From: JACCZX01 sp963807155
GTDB lineage: Bacteria > Pseudomonadota > Gammaproteobacteria > Burkholderiales > Burkholderiaceae_F
DNA: 64,000 nt
Assembly: GCA_963807155.1 (NCBI GenBank)
Contig: CAWEAZ010000053.1
Location: 1-64,000, forward strand
Direction: 5' to 3'
A program made the translations under genes and the position numbers. Below, in pieces: positions 8,215 through 17,132 of the stretch. Below the pieces are notes generated by a model. That model was not told where the DNA came from. It ran no database searches and saw nothing but the letters and a program-made list of their open reading frames with translations. The stretch's first letter is position 1. Every line of letters begins with the position of its first letter.

Positions 8215-9383
8215 CTCAGACGCGCGTAATGGCAGCGGTCTCGGGCGACGGCACTTCCTCGATTCGCGACCACGTCACGTCGCAGACGGCGCGCGCCGCC
8301 GGGTCACCGCTCGTGATCGGCGCGGTCGTCGCGTGGCTCGCGATCACGTGGCTGGTCGGCCTGCGGCAGGGATTTCTGTTCCTGGTCGGCATCGGCTTCG
8401 GCGCCGTGCTCGCCGGCGTGTCGTTTGGCTTTACCACCGGCTGGCGCGTCTGGATACGCGAGCGCGATCCAACCGGATTTTTGGCGCAGCTGCTGGCGAT
8501 CGGCCTCGCAATGCTGGTGTCGATTCCGCTGATTGCCACACACGAGGAGTTGAGCGGAGCGATCGCGCCGCTGTCCGTCAGCCTGGTGATCGGTGCGTTC
8601 GTATTCGGCGCGGCGATGCAGATCGCCGACGGCTGCGGCTCGGGCACGCTGTACAAGGCGGGGCTGGGCAACGGCTTCAGCCTCGCGGTGCTGCCCGGCT
8701 TCATCGCCGGCAGTGTTCTTGGCGCGGCACATCTGGATCGCTGGCTCGCGCTCGGCAGCCTGCCGCCGGTATCGCTGCCGGAGCAGCTCGGTGTTGGCGT
8801 CGCGTTGATCGTGCAGCTGGCGTTGCTTGGCGCGCTCGCGACGTGGCTATGGCGCAAGCGCAAACGCATCGACACGCGCTGGAAGCCGCGCGCGATCTAT
8901 ATCGGCGCGGTGCTGCTCGCGCTGTTCGGTGTGCTGAATCTGATCATCGCCGGCCAGACGTGGGGCATTGTCTATGGACTCGGCCTATGGGGCGCGAAGA
9001 TCGCGACGTGGCTCGGCGCTGATCTCGCTGCCAATGCCTATTGGGGCGCGCAGATTCAGCAGACGCGCATCGAATCGTCGCTGCTGACGGATGTGACATC
9101 GGTCACCAACATCGGGCTGCTGGTCGGCGCGCTGATCGCAGCTAATGTTCGCGGCCACGCGCGGCCGACGACACAGGCGAGCGCGAAACAATGGCTGATC
9201 GCGGTCATCACCGGCTTGGTGCTGGGCTACTCGGCGCGACTGGCATTCGGCTGCAACGTCGGCGCGTACTTCTCAGGCATTTCGACCGGCAGCCTGCACG
9301 GATGGGTGTGGATGGCCGCTGCGTTTGCCGGATCGCTGTGGATCGGCGTGCCGTTGCGCGAGCGGCTTGGGCTTAAAGCATGA
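8211..9383 (+). CDS. YeeE/YedE-family (TsuA-like) sulfur-compound transporter
   Basis: 390 residues, about ten hydrophobic segments. It carries the hallmark cysteine-containing loops of the YeeE/YedE family: ADGCGSGTLYKAGLGNGFS in the first half and FGCNVGAYFSGISTGSLHGW in the second. Family members such as TsuA pass thiosulfate through the inner membrane by relaying it along conserved cysteines. The GTG start overlaps the rhodanese stop by four bases, and the stop overlaps the next small gene (ATGA), so the three are translationally coupled. With a periplasmic rhodanese upstream and cysteine synthase downstream, a route from external thiosulfate to cysteine is a reasonable inference; the transported compound is not proved. 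Confidence 0.9.
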   Translation: MTQTRVMAAVSGDGTSSIRDHVTSQTARAAGSPLVIGAVVAWLAITWLVGLRQGFLFLVGIGFGAVLAGVSFGFTTGWRVWIRERDPTGFLAQLLAIGLAMLVSIPLIATHEELSGAIAPLSVSLVIGAFVFGAAMQIADGCGSGTLYKAGLGNGFSLAVLPGFIAGSVLGAAHLDRWLALGSLPPVSLPEQLGVGVALIVQLALLGALATWLWRKRKRIDTRWKPRAIYIGAVLLALFGVLNLIIAGQTWGIVYGLGLWGAKIATWLGADLAANAYWGAQIQQTRIESSLLTDVTSVTNIGLLVGALIAANVRGHARPTTQASAKQWLIAVITGLVLGYSARLAFGCNVGAYFSGISTGSLHGWVWMAAAFAGSLWIGVPLRERLGLKA

Positions 9384-9571
9384 GGCGCACGACCTTGTTC
9401 GTGGTCACGTTCTGGACGATTGCGTTCGCGTTTGTTGCACTCGACTGGTCGCGCGCTACGCCGCATAACCGGTTCGATGAGCCGCCGCCATGGCAGCTCG
9501 GCCAGGACAATGTCGAAGGCGCAGGCCACTGCGCAATGCCACTGACCTCGATGACTGCGCCCGCTAAATAG
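9380..9571 (+). CDS. Small single-pass membrane protein coupled to YeeE/YedE transporter
   Basis: 63 residues. The ATG overlaps the transporter stop (ATGA), strong contextual support for translation. One N-terminal hydrophobic segment (LFVVTFWTIAFAFVAL) is followed by a short polar tail with a single Cys (GAGHCAMP). No known family. A Cys-bearing small partner of a thiosulfate channel would make sense as a sulfur relay or stabilising subunit, but that is inference. The 3' end overlaps the end of the convergent cysK by eight bases. Confidence 0.6.
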   Translation: MRRTTLFVVTFWTIAFAFVALDWSRATPHNRFDEPPPWQLGQDNVEGAGHCAMPLTSMTAPAK

Positions 9572-10508
9572 AAGGTGGCGCCTCAGCGGGCAGAAACCCC
9601 TCGATCGACAGATAGCGCTCGCCGGTGTCGTAGTTGAAGCCGAGCACGCGCGCGTCCTTCTTCAATTCAGGCAGCTTCTTCGCGATCGCAGCCAGCGCAG
9701 CGCCGGACGAGATGCCGACCAGCACGCCTTCTTCGCGCGCGGCACGGCGCGCCATTTCGCGCGCCTCTTCTGCTTCAACCAGGATCACTCCGTCGAGCAA
9801 CTCTGTTTTCAGGTTATGCGGAATGAAGCCCGCGCCTATGCCTTGAATCGGATGCGGCGACGGTTTGCCACCCGAGATCACCGGCGATGCTGACGGCTCG
9901 ACCGCGAAGACTTTCAGCTGCGGCCATTTTGGCTTCAGCACTTGCGCCAGCGCGGTGATATGACCGCCGGTGCCGACACCGGTAATGACGGCGTCGAACC
10001 CTTCGGGAAAATCGCGCAGCACTTCCTGCGCAGTCGTGCGGACATGCACATCGATGTTGGCGGGATTGTCGAACTGCTGCGGCATCCACGCCCCTTTTGT
10101 TTGTGCCACCAGTTGCTTCGCGCGCTCGATCGAACCCGGCATACCCTTCTCGCGCGGCGTTAGTTCGAACTTGGCGCCATAGGCCAGCATCAGGCGGCGG
10201 CGCTCGACCGACATACTGTCTGGCATCACCAGCACTAATTGATAGCCTTTGACCGCAGCGACCATTGCCAGGCCTATGCCTGTGTTGCCTGAGGTCGGCT
10301 CGATGATCGTTCCATCGCGCTTGAGCTCACCGCTCGCTTCGGCAGCTTCAATCATCGATAACGCGATACGGTCCTTGATCGAACCACCGGGATTCGCGCG
10401 CTCCGACTTGATCCACACTTCGGCAGCAGGTGCGATGTCGCGGAACAGGCGGTTCACGCGAATGGTCGGCGTGTTGCCGATCGTTTCCAGAATGTTTTGT
10501 GCACGCAT
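9564..10508 (-). CDS. cysK: Cysteine synthase A (O-acetylserine sulfhydrylase)
   Basis: 314 residues from ATG 10508 (MRAQNILETIGNTP), the usual family N-terminus; upstream in-frame codons to 10556 are unsupported. The PLP-binding lysine lies in NPGGSIKDRIAL, the substrate loop is PTSGNTGIGLAMVAA, and the glycine-rich phosphate cup is TGVGTGGHITA. It joins O-acetylserine with sulfide, or with thiosulfate in CysM-type enzymes, to make cysteine in the cytoplasm. Sequence alone does not separate CysK from CysM firmly; I favour CysK from the overall length and motifs. It is convergent with the rhodanese-transporter genes and divergent from the dehydratase-like gene, 65 bases away. Confidence 0.92.
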   Translation of the reverse strand: MRAQNILETIGNTPTIRVNRLFRDIAPAAEVWIKSERANPGGSIKDRIALSMIEAAEASGELKRDGTIIEPTSGNTGIGLAMVAAVKGYQLVLVMPDSMSVERRRLMLAYGAKFELTPREKGMPGSIERAKQLVAQTKGAWMPQQFDNPANIDVHVRTTAQEVLRDFPEGFDAVITGVGTGGHITALAQVLKPKWPQLKVFAVEPSASPVISGGKPSPHPIQGIGAGFIPHNLKTELLDGVILVEAEEAREMARRAAREEGVLVGISSGAALAAIAKKLPELKKDARVLGFNYDTGERYLSIEGFLPAEAPPSI

Positions 10509-10573
10509 GGGATTCAAAAGGGTAAAAGTAGCTAAGCAGCAACGGGCGTGCCGCAAGAAGTTAAGCTCGCAGT

Positions 10574-11541
10574 ATGAACCTATCGATTAGCCACGCAGAC
10601 ATCACAGCTGCTGCGAAGCGCCTATCCGGCGTTGCCCACCGCACCCCGGTGGCGACGTCACAGACCGCCAACGAGCGCACCGGGGCGCAGCTGTTTTTCA
10701 AATGCGAAAACCTGCAGCGGATGGGAGCGTTCAAGTTTCGCGGCGCCTATAACGCGCTGTCGCAGTTCACGCCGGCGCAGCGCAAGACGGGAGTGGTGGC
10801 ATTTTCGTCGGGCAATCATGCGCAGGCGATAGCGCTGTCCGCGCGCTTGCTTGGAATGCCGGCGACGATCGTGATGCCCACCGATGCGCCGCAGATGAAG
10901 ATCGATGCGACCCGTGGTTACGGCGCAGAAGTGCAGTTGTACGACCGCTATAAGTCCAACCGCGAAGAGATCGGCCGCAAACTGGCAGACGGAGCGCGGC
11001 ATGACACTGATTCCGCCGTTCGATCATCCGCACGTGATGGCGGGCCAAGGTACTGCGGCGCTCGAACTGATAGAAGACGCCGGCGCGCTCGATGTGCTGT
11101 TGGTGTGTGTCGGCGGTGGCGGTTTGATTTCGGGCTGCGCGGTCGCCGCCAAACACTGCGCTTCCGCAGTGTCGCGTCATCGGGGTTGAGCCCGCGGCCG
11201 GCAACGACGTGCAACAGTCGCTGCGCCGTGGCGAGATCGTTCACATCGAAGTTCCAAAGACGATTGCGGACGGTGCGCAGACGCAGGCGCCCGGACGCTT
11301 CACATTTCCGGTGATTCAGGCACTGGTTGACGACGTACTGACAGTGACCGACCAACAGCTGGTGTCGACGATGCGTTTTTTTGCCGAGCGCATGAAGATG
11401 GTGGTGGAACCGACGGGTTGTCTGGCAGCGGCAGCAGCGCTCGAAGGCGTGTTCGATGTCAGTAACAAGAAAGTGGGCGTGATTTTGAGCGGCGGCAATA
11501 TCGATGTGGATCGCTATGCCGAACTGCTGACGCGGCGCTAA
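10574..11541 (+). pseudogene. Threonine/serine dehydratase (serine racemase-like), two frameshifts
   Basis: Fold-type II PLP enzyme. The N-terminal frame gives the PLP-lysine motif FKFRGAYNAL and SSGNHAQAIALSA up to about residue 140. The coding then moves one frame at about 10991 (joining KLADERGMTLIPPFDHPHV) and again at about 11157 (joining AKHALPQCRVIGVEP), ending with LSGGNIDVDRYAELL at 11541. Both breaks are cured by deleting one base. The repaired protein has about 320 residues, the size of serine racemase or catabolic threonine dehydratase without a regulatory ACT domain. No internal stop or loss of motifs is seen, so the breaks may be sequence errors. In the cell it would convert threonine or serine to the 2-oxo acid plus ammonia. 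Confidence 0.85.
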
Positions 11542-11545
11542 CGGG

Positions 11546-12067
11546 CTAAACCGCGCGTATCAATCCGCAGGCGATGCGCGCGCCCGAGTTGCCCATTGGT
11601 TGTGTGCGGTAGTCGTCGGGCTCCGCGTGAATGATGATGGCGCGGCCAACGACCGACGTAGGCCCGGCTGTCACGCTCAGAAGATTCGTTTCGAATGCGT
11701 ACACGGCCACGCCTTCGGCATCGGACCTCAGGTTCGTCAAATCGCCCGCGTGTCGTTCGGCCACGCTGTAGTGCGCGTGCGCCTTTGCGGTCGGATTGAA
11801 GTGCTCACCGGCCGCCATGCCATCGGGCGAACTGCAATCGCCCTTTTCGTGTACGTGAAACCCGAACTGCGCGCTTGGCCGCAGCCCGCGCACATCGGCG
11901 CGCACAACCACGATACCCGCCACCTGTACAAAACTGACCTTGCCCCAGACCGCGTTGCCCTTGGTCGCCTCCAGTTCCGCCACCGCTGTCGGGCCGCCTA
12001 GAAAACCAGAACACGCGCTCAGCGCCGCCAACAACATCGAAATCGTGACAGTCGCCGATTTTTTCAT
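11546..12067 (-). CDS. sodC: Cu/Zn superoxide dismutase lipoprotein
   Basis: 173 residues from ATG 12067; in-frame codons up to 12220 run into the divergent nuclease gene region and are rejected. The N-terminus has a lipobox (LLAALSAC), so the enzyme is probably anchored in the periplasm. Metal and structural motifs are complete: FHVHEKGDC (two copper His and one disulfide Cys), GEHFNPTAKAHAHY, HAGDLTNL (zinc ligands), and GRAIIIHAEPDDY with the last copper His, then NSGARIACGLI with the partner Cys. It dismutates superoxide outside the cytoplasm. The divergent gap to the nuclease gene is 138 bases. Confidence 0.95.
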   Translation of the reverse strand: MKKSATVTISMLLAALSACSGFLGGPTAVAELEATKGNAVWGKVSFVQVAGIVVVRADVRGLRPSAQFGFHVHEKGDCSSPDGMAAGEHFNPTAKAHAHYSVAERHAGDLTNLRSDAEGVAVYAFETNLLSVTAGPTSVVGRAIIIHAEPDDYRTQPMGNSGARIACGLIRAV

Positions 12068-12205
12068 CGCGCCTCGGTTCGCGTAACTGATAGCGACCAT
12101 CTTAGCCCCGCATTCACTGAGCTCGAATTGCCGCCGTGCATCGCCTCTTTCCGGTCGTTTCGCGCATGCACTCGTTCCTAGGATTAACGCATCCAAGGAA
12201 CCGTC

Positions 12206-12703
12206 ATGACGCTTCTGCAAGTCCTTCGCGCGATGCTGCTCGCGCTGGCACTGCCATTAAGTGCGATCTCGGCCGAATGGCAGGGCACTATCGTCGGCGT
12301 GGCCGACGGCGACACATTGACTTTGCTCGACGCCAGCAACACACAACATCGGATTAGGCTCGACGGCATCGACGCACCCGAGCGCACACAACCTTACGGA
12401 CAACGCGCGCGTCAATCGCTGGCGGCGCTCTCGCATGGTCGGGTCGCGCGCGCCGATTGCCCGAAGGTCGATCGCTACGGGCGTGCGGTCTGCCGTGTGA
12501 CCATCGACGGTGTCGACTTAGGGCTCGAACAAATTCGGCGCGGTTATGCATGGCACTACATCAAGTACGCGCACGAACAGCGCGCGGTCGACCGCGAACG
12601 GTATGCACGCGCCGAGAGCGAAGCGCGCTCGGCACATGCCGGCCTGTGGTCGTTCAGTGACCCGATACCGCCTTGGGACTATCGCCGCGCGCCGCGCGGC
12701 TAA
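12206..12703 (+). CDS. Exported thermonuclease-family (SNase-like) nuclease
   Basis: 165 residues; the ATG follows AAGGAACC at good spacing. Signal peptide (LLQVLRAMLLALALPLSAISA), then an SNase-like OB fold: VADGDTLTLLD, HRIRLDGIDAPE with the catalytic Arg and acidic residues, and GRAVCRVTIDGVDLGLEQIRRGYAW. The enzyme is a calcium-type phosphodiesterase cutting DNA or RNA, here secreted or periplasmic. Length is normal for the family. The stop overlaps the convergent folE end by four bases. Confidence 0.92.
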   Translation: MTLLQVLRAMLLALALPLSAISAEWQGTIVGVADGDTLTLLDASNTQHRIRLDGIDAPERTQPYGQRARQSLAALSHGRVARADCPKVDRYGRAVCRVTIDGVDLGLEQIRRGYAWHYIKYAHEQRAVDRERYARAESEARSAHAGLWSFSDPIPPWDYRRAPRG

Positions 12704-13383
12704 CCGCGACGGTCTCTTAACAGCGACAAGAACTCGGCGCGGAGATTTGGATCTTTCAGGAAAGACCCGCGCATCACGCTGTTGATCATCTTCGAGTCGT
12801 TATCCTTTACGCCGCGCCACTGCATACAGAAGTGATCGGCTTCCATCACGAGCGCAAGTCCGTCAGGATTCATCGAAGCCTGCAACAAATCGGCCAGATG
12901 CGTCACCGCTTCTTCCTGAATCTGCGGCCGGCTCATCACCCAGTCCGCGAGCCTCGAATATTTCGATAAGCCGATCAGATTCGAATCCTCGTTGGGCAAG
13001 ACGCCGATCCAAAGCTTGCCGAGAATCGGACACAGATGATGTGAGCATGCGCTGCGTATCGTGATCGGGCCGATGATCATCAGCTCGTTCAGCTGTTCGA
13101 CGTTCGGAAATTCGGTCACGTGCGGCTTGGCCGTGTAGCGACCGCTGAAGACTTCGCCGAGGTACATGCGGGCGATACGGCGCGCCGTGCCGCGCGTGTT
13201 GTGGTCACCTTCGGTATCGATCACCAGGCTCTGCAGCACGGCGAGCACCTTCTGTTCGACTTCGTCCTGCAATTGCGGCAGTTCGCCAGGCTCGATGTGA
13301 GTGGCAATGCTGTCGTTGGCGTGAAACCGCTGCCCGGCGGCTCGCAGACGAGCGCGGATCTTTTCCGATACCGGTGGGTTCAT
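12700..13383 (-). CDS. folE: GTP cyclohydrolase I
   Basis: 227 residues, normal length. Catalyses conversion of GTP to 7,8-dihydroneopterin triphosphate, the first step of folate synthesis. Visible motifs: DTEGDHNTRGTARRIARMY, the zinc site SACSHHLCPILGKLWIGVLP, IGLSKYSRLADWVMSRPQIQE, and a C-terminal MEADHFCMQWRGVKD with the last zinc Cys. The start ATG at 13383 fits the family. Divergent from the methionine-synthase-like gene. Confidence 0.97.
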   Translation of the reverse strand: MNPPVSEKIRARLRAAGQRFHANDSIATHIEPGELPQLQDEVEQKVLAVLQSLVIDTEGDHNTRGTARRIARMYLGEVFSGRYTAKPHVTEFPNVEQLNELMIIGPITIRSACSHHLCPILGKLWIGVLPNEDSNLIGLSKYSRLADWVMSRPQIQEEAVTHLADLLQASMNPDGLALVMEADHFCMQWRGVKDNDSKMINSVMRGSFLKDPNLRAEFLSLLRDRRG

Positions 13384-13462
13384 CGAATCACGGGCGCCAA
13401 GGTTATTGTGTCGACTAGAGTCATTCGACTATATATGACGGCGTGTGTGCCACGGAGGCGTT

Positions 13463-14494
13463 ATGTTCGAAACTACGATCGCAGGCAGTTTGCCAAAACC
13501 ATTCTGGCTAGCCGAGACGCAAAAACTCTGGCCCCAGTGGAAAGCGCAGGGCGCAGAGCTTGCAGCAGCCAAGCGCGATGCGACGGTGCTGGTGCTGAAG
13601 GAACAGGAGGACGCGGGCCTCGACATCGTGACCGACGGCGAGCAATCGCGACAGCATTTCGTCCATGGGTTCCTCGAAGCGGTGGCTGGCATCGACTTCG
13701 AGCACAAAGTCAAAATGGGGATACGCGATAACCGCTACGAAGCGATGGTGCCGCAAGTGACCGGGCCGCTAACCCTGCGTTCGCGCGTGCATCGAACGGA
13801 AGCGACGCTGGCGCGCGCGCATACGAAGAAAAAACTCAAGATCACACTGCCCGGTCCACTGACGATCGTCGATACCGTTGCCGATCGTTACTACGGCGAT
13901 CGTCGCTCGATGGCAATGGCGTTCGCCGATCTGCTGAACCAAGAGGCACGCGCGCTGCAGGCCGACGGCGTCGACGTCATCCAGTTCGACGAGCCGGCGT
14001 TCAACGTTTATCCAGCCGAAGTCAACGAGTGGGGCATCGAAGCGCTCGAGCGCGCGGCCGCCGGGCTGACGTGCACGACCGCGGTCCACATCTGCTACGG
14101 CTATGGCATCCAGGCCAATATCGACTGGAAGAAAAGCCTTGGTGAGGAATGGCGGCAGTACGAGCAAATCTTCCCGGCGCTCGCGCGCAGCTCGATCAAG
14201 CAGGTTTCGCTCGAATGCGCCAATTCGCACGTACCCGCGGAATTAATGCGGCTTCTGGTCAACAAGGATGTAATGGTCGGCGTTATCGATGTGGCTTCGG
14301 ATGACGTCGAGACACCGGAGCAGGTTGCCAATGTGATCGAGAAGGCACTCGCCTTTGTGCCGCAGCAACGCTTGCTGCCATGCACGAACTGCGGGATGGC
14401 GCCGATGAACCGCGAGATCGCACTGCGCAAACTCAATGCGTTGGTGCAGGGCGCGGCGCTTGCACGAAGTCGGCACGCGCTAGACGAGCGGTAG
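13463..14494 (+). CDS. Core MetE-type cobalamin-independent methionine synthase
   Basis: 343 residues from ATG 13463, which follows GGAGG; an in-frame start at 13445 is less likely. The protein has only the C-terminal catalytic barrel of MetE. Zinc ligands are visible: His and Cys in AVHICYGYG, Glu in SLECANSH, Cys in LPCTNCGMAPMN. The N-terminal MFETTIAGSLPKPFWLAE is typical of 'core MetE' enzymes. Such short forms transfer a methyl group to homocysteine from methylcorrinoid proteins or, in the MesD group, with help from an oxygen-dependent MesX partner. No MesX (DUF1852) gene is in the window, so the methyl donor is open. FolE is divergent next door. Confidence 0.87.
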   Translation: MFETTIAGSLPKPFWLAETQKLWPQWKAQGAELAAAKRDATVLVLKEQEDAGLDIVTDGEQSRQHFVHGFLEAVAGIDFEHKVKMGIRDNRYEAMVPQVTGPLTLRSRVHRTEATLARAHTKKKLKITLPGPLTIVDTVADRYYGDRRSMAMAFADLLNQEARALQADGVDVIQFDEPAFNVYPAEVNEWGIEALERAAAGLTCTTAVHICYGYGIQANIDWKKSLGEEWRQYEQIFPALARSSIKQVSLECANSHVPAELMRLLVNKDVMVGVIDVASDDVETPEQVANVIEKALAFVPQQRLLPCTNCGMAPMNREIALRKLNALVQGAALARSRHALDER

Positions 14495-14556
14495 AAAGCT
14501 GGGCATCTCGTTTGCTTTTTCGGCTTGGTCTGGAAACAAATCAAGGAGAGATACCC

Positions 14557-15222
14557 ATGCGAAGAATAATTGCGTTGACCGCTTCGGCCGTACTGGCCAC
14601 CGTTACGTTGGGCGGGTGTGAATCGATGGACGATCAACAGCGTCGCACGGCAACCGGCGCTGGGGTTGGTGCGGCGGCCGGCGCCGCCATTGGTGCGATC
14701 GGCAACGACAGCAACCGAGGCCGCGGCGCAGCGGCCGGTGCGGCGATCGGTGCTGCGGCGGGTGCACTGGGTGGCTACATCTGGAACAAGCGCATGGAGA
14801 GCCAGCAGAAGCAGATTCAGCAAGCGACACAAGGCACGGGCGTCGAAGTAAACCGTACCGCAGACAACCGGCTGCAGGTCATCGTTCCTGGCGATATCGC
14901 TTTTGACTCAGGGCAGGCCGTTATCCGGCCCAACTTCCGGACGTCGCTTGATAATTTTGCGCAGTCGCTACAGCAGAACCCCAGCACCACCATCAGCATC
15001 ATCGGCCACACCGACTCGACAGGGTCACCCGCGGTCAACGAACCGCTGTCGCTGCAACGCGCCGACGCGACGCGCGATTACCTCGTTACACGCGGGGTCG
15101 CCGCGAATCGTTTCCAAATCGATGGCCGCGGCGCTCGTGAGCCGGTCGCCAGTAACGACACCGAAGCGGGCCGCGCGCGCAATCGCAGAGTTGAAATCTT
15201 CCTGGGCGATCGCGACGCTTAA
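14557..15222 (+). CDS. Glycine-zipper OmpA-family lipoprotein (YiaD-like)
   Basis: 221 residues from ATG 14557, preceded by AAGGAGAG; in-frame codons from 14380 overlap the upstream gene. Lipobox (VTLGGC), then two glycine-zipper segments (GAGVGAAAGAAIGAIG; GAAAGAAIGAAAGALGGYIW), then a complete OmpA peptidoglycan-binding domain with IIGHTDSTGSPAVNEPLS, LVTRGVAANRF and the closing NRRVEIFL. It should anchor the outer membrane to peptidoglycan by its DAP-binding Asp and Arg. A strong hairpin follows the stop. Confidence 0.92.
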   Translation: MRRIIALTASAVLATVTLGGCESMDDQQRRTATGAGVGAAAGAAIGAIGNDSNRGRGAAAGAAIGAAAGALGGYIWNKRMESQQKQIQQATQGTGVEVNRTADNRLQVIVPGDIAFDSGQAVIRPNFRTSLDNFAQSLQQNPSTTISIIGHTDSTGSPAVNEPLSLQRADATRDYLVTRGVAANRFQIDGRGAREPVASNDTEAGRARNRRVEIFLGDRDA

Positions 15223-15233
15223 CGTCTCACTTG

Positions 15234-15259
15234 AGCGCGGCGAAGTTATTCGCCGCGCT
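15234..15259. terminator. Perfect 11-bp hairpin between convergent genes
   Basis: The arm AGCGCGGCGAA pairs perfectly with TTCGCCGCGCT across a four-base loop (GTTA). It sits 12 bases after the OmpA lipoprotein stop, overlapping the last codons and stop of the convergent TerB-like gene. The following T-run is short (TTAA), so termination efficiency is uncertain. It may serve both strands. Confidence 0.65.
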
Positions 15260-15707
15260 TAACTGCATCGCGCGCACGCATCTTCGCGGCAATGTAGTCA
15301 CCATGCGTGACGTGCAGTAACTCGGCAATGCGGCGCAGCACATGGTTCTCGTGCGCTGCCAGTTCGGCATCGGCGTAAGCGACCCGCCACATCAATTCGA
15401 TCACGTGCTGCTTCTGCTGCTGGTCGAAGTGACGATTGATCAGTGACGTGAATTGGTAGTAGTCATTGGCGGTGCGTACTTCTTCTTCCGCCAGCCTGAA
15501 TATCGTTTGCGCTTCCTCATCGGACAAGCCGAACTTCTCGCGCACAGCCTGCAACACCGCCTGCTGTTCGCTCGGCGCAATCCCAGCGTCGCTGCGAACG
15601 ACTTCGACCAGGAGCGCCGCGGTCGCAAGCTCGACGCTATGACGTTCGGCAGACGGTGCGCCTTGCGCGATATTGCGATCAAAAAAGTCGCGAATGGAAT
15701 TCAGCAC
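15246..15707 (-). CDS. TerB-family protein
   Basis: 153 residues, all helical, no signal peptide. The family pattern is present: an N-terminal helix pair ending ALLVEVVRSDAGIAPSEQQAV, then LMWRVAYADAELAAHENHVLRRIAELL, the repeated acidic Asp/Glu motif of TerB/COG4103 proteins thought to bind metal. Named from tellurite resistance, but most members have no proved role. Transcribed after the DUF1615 gene, 22 bases downstream, so probably the same transcript. The coding end is folded into the terminator hairpin. Confidence 0.88.
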   Translation of the reverse strand: MLNSIRDFFDRNIAQGAPSAERHSVELATAALLVEVVRSDAGIAPSEQQAVLQAVREKFGLSDEEAQTIFRLAEEEVRTANDYYQFTSLINRHFDQQQKQHVIELMWRVAYADAELAAHENHVLRRIAELLHVTHGDYIAAKMRARDAVKRGE

Positions 15708-15729
15708 GACGGTATCGGCGCTTGCGTAG

Positions 15730-16863
15730 TCAGCTATTCAGGCTCGCCCGAGCTATGCAGCGCTGATAGCGCTCATCGACCCGCCGTGCGAACCACTCGG
15801 TGGTCAACTTGCGCGTGATCTTGGGACTTTTCAAGGTGATGGCGGGCAACACAGCGCGCGGCACGGCGCGCCCGTTGGCCTGGTCCGCGCGCGCGAAGAC
15901 GCGCTCGTAGAGCCGGGTGCGCTCGAATGCGGGCTCGGTACCGCGCTCGAGATCGCGACGGATTGCAGACGCTGCGATGTCGAGCCGTTTGGAGAGCGCA
16001 ACAGCAGCGAGCTCGGTGCTGCCGGCGGGGGCGTCAGCGGCGGCGCCAGGTGGCAGCAAATCACCGTCCAGAACGAGCGGAACACCTGAAACAATACTCA
16101 GCGCATTCTGGAACGCAGCGTTACGGCTCGCGTAGCGGCCCGCGTTGAAATCAGCGAAGCGATACAGCGGTTGCGGATACGGCGCCTCGTAGCCCAGCAG
16201 ATGCGCAATGCCGAAGTACATGCCGCCTCGCCGCGTGAATACTTCGTGCCGGATCGAATGCGCAATTGGATACGGATATCGATTGGACGCTGTGTGGCCT
16301 TCGGCGAAGGCAATGCTCACCTGCATCGGGCCACCGGTTCGAATTGGATTGCGGCTGGCGAGAAATGTCTTGCCCAACGGCACCATGCCGATGAAGTCTT
16401 CGAAGATTTCGCTCAGCTGCTTTTCGGTTGTTGCCGCATCGATGCGCTCGCTGTAGCTCCTGCCGTTTGACGACGGTAACCGCAGCGCCGTGTGAACCGC
16501 CATCTTCGGTACGCCGGCGCGATCGGCCTGCCTGTCGATCTCCTGCCATGCGATGGCCGCAAGCCCCGGCACGGCAGGATCCGCACGAAACGTCGACTCC
16601 TGTTCGGTCACGGCGAGCACTGCACAGATGTTCTCAGTGGTCACCGCGATGTCCTGCGTGGCAAACGCTGCATAAATATCGGTCGCCCATCCGGCGCGAT
16701 CCGGCAGCGTCTGCGGCAACAAGCGCACGATCAACGTACGCGCGTCAGGCGCAGTGAGTCCGGGTCGCCCGCTGTCGCCGTCAGAAGTCGCACACCCCGC
16801 CAACAGAGCGCTGCAGGCAAACACCAGCATCCATCGTTGCGTTGTGGTCTTCAGTTTCGGCAT
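15730..16863 (-). CDS. DUF1615 (YaiW-like) outer-membrane lipoprotein
   Basis: 377 residues from ATG 16863; upstream in-frame codons to 16929 add no signal feature. Lipobox CSALLAGC. The DUF1615 body is recognisable: AVLAVTEQESTFRADPAVPGL, which resembles lytic transglycosylase folds, FIGMVPLGKTFLASRNPIRTGGPMQV, and YFGIAHLLGYEAPYPQPLYRFADFNAGRYASRNAAFQ. In E. coli the relative YaiW is a surface lipoprotein encoded next to the SbmA peptide importer; no sbmA is present here. Function unproved. Confidence 0.88.
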   Translation of the reverse strand: MPKLKTTTQRWMLVFACSALLAGCATSDGDSGRPGLTAPDARTLIVRLLPQTLPDRAGWATDIYAAFATQDIAVTTENICAVLAVTEQESTFRADPAVPGLAAIAWQEIDRQADRAGVPKMAVHTALRLPSSNGRSYSERIDAATTEKQLSEIFEDFIGMVPLGKTFLASRNPIRTGGPMQVSIAFAEGHTASNRYPYPIAHSIRHEVFTRRGGMYFGIAHLLGYEAPYPQPLYRFADFNAGRYASRNAAFQNALSIVSGVPLVLDGDLLPPGAAADAPAGSTELAAVALSKRLDIAASAIRRDLERGTEPAFERTRLYERVFARADQANGRAVPRAVLPAITLKSPKITRKLTTEWFARRVDERYQRCIARASLNS

Positions 16864-17132
16864 TGGCGATTGGCCTTGCAATTCGCAACCCGATTTAACG
16901 TTAACGGGCGCGCCGCAGCATACGTGCATGGCCGGCCGCGCAATTGTGGGATAGCACCTGACCGAAGGCTTGCTAAAAGTGCAGGAGTGACACGCTGTCG
17001 AATATTCCGAAGCACTAGCATGGAATCTGCTGCATGCCTTCAGCGAGTACCCCGTTTAGGCTTCTGCTGGGCCAGCATCAGTGCAAACCGATCCGGGAGT
17101 GATCTCGTTCAGGCTCGCGAGTAACAACAACT

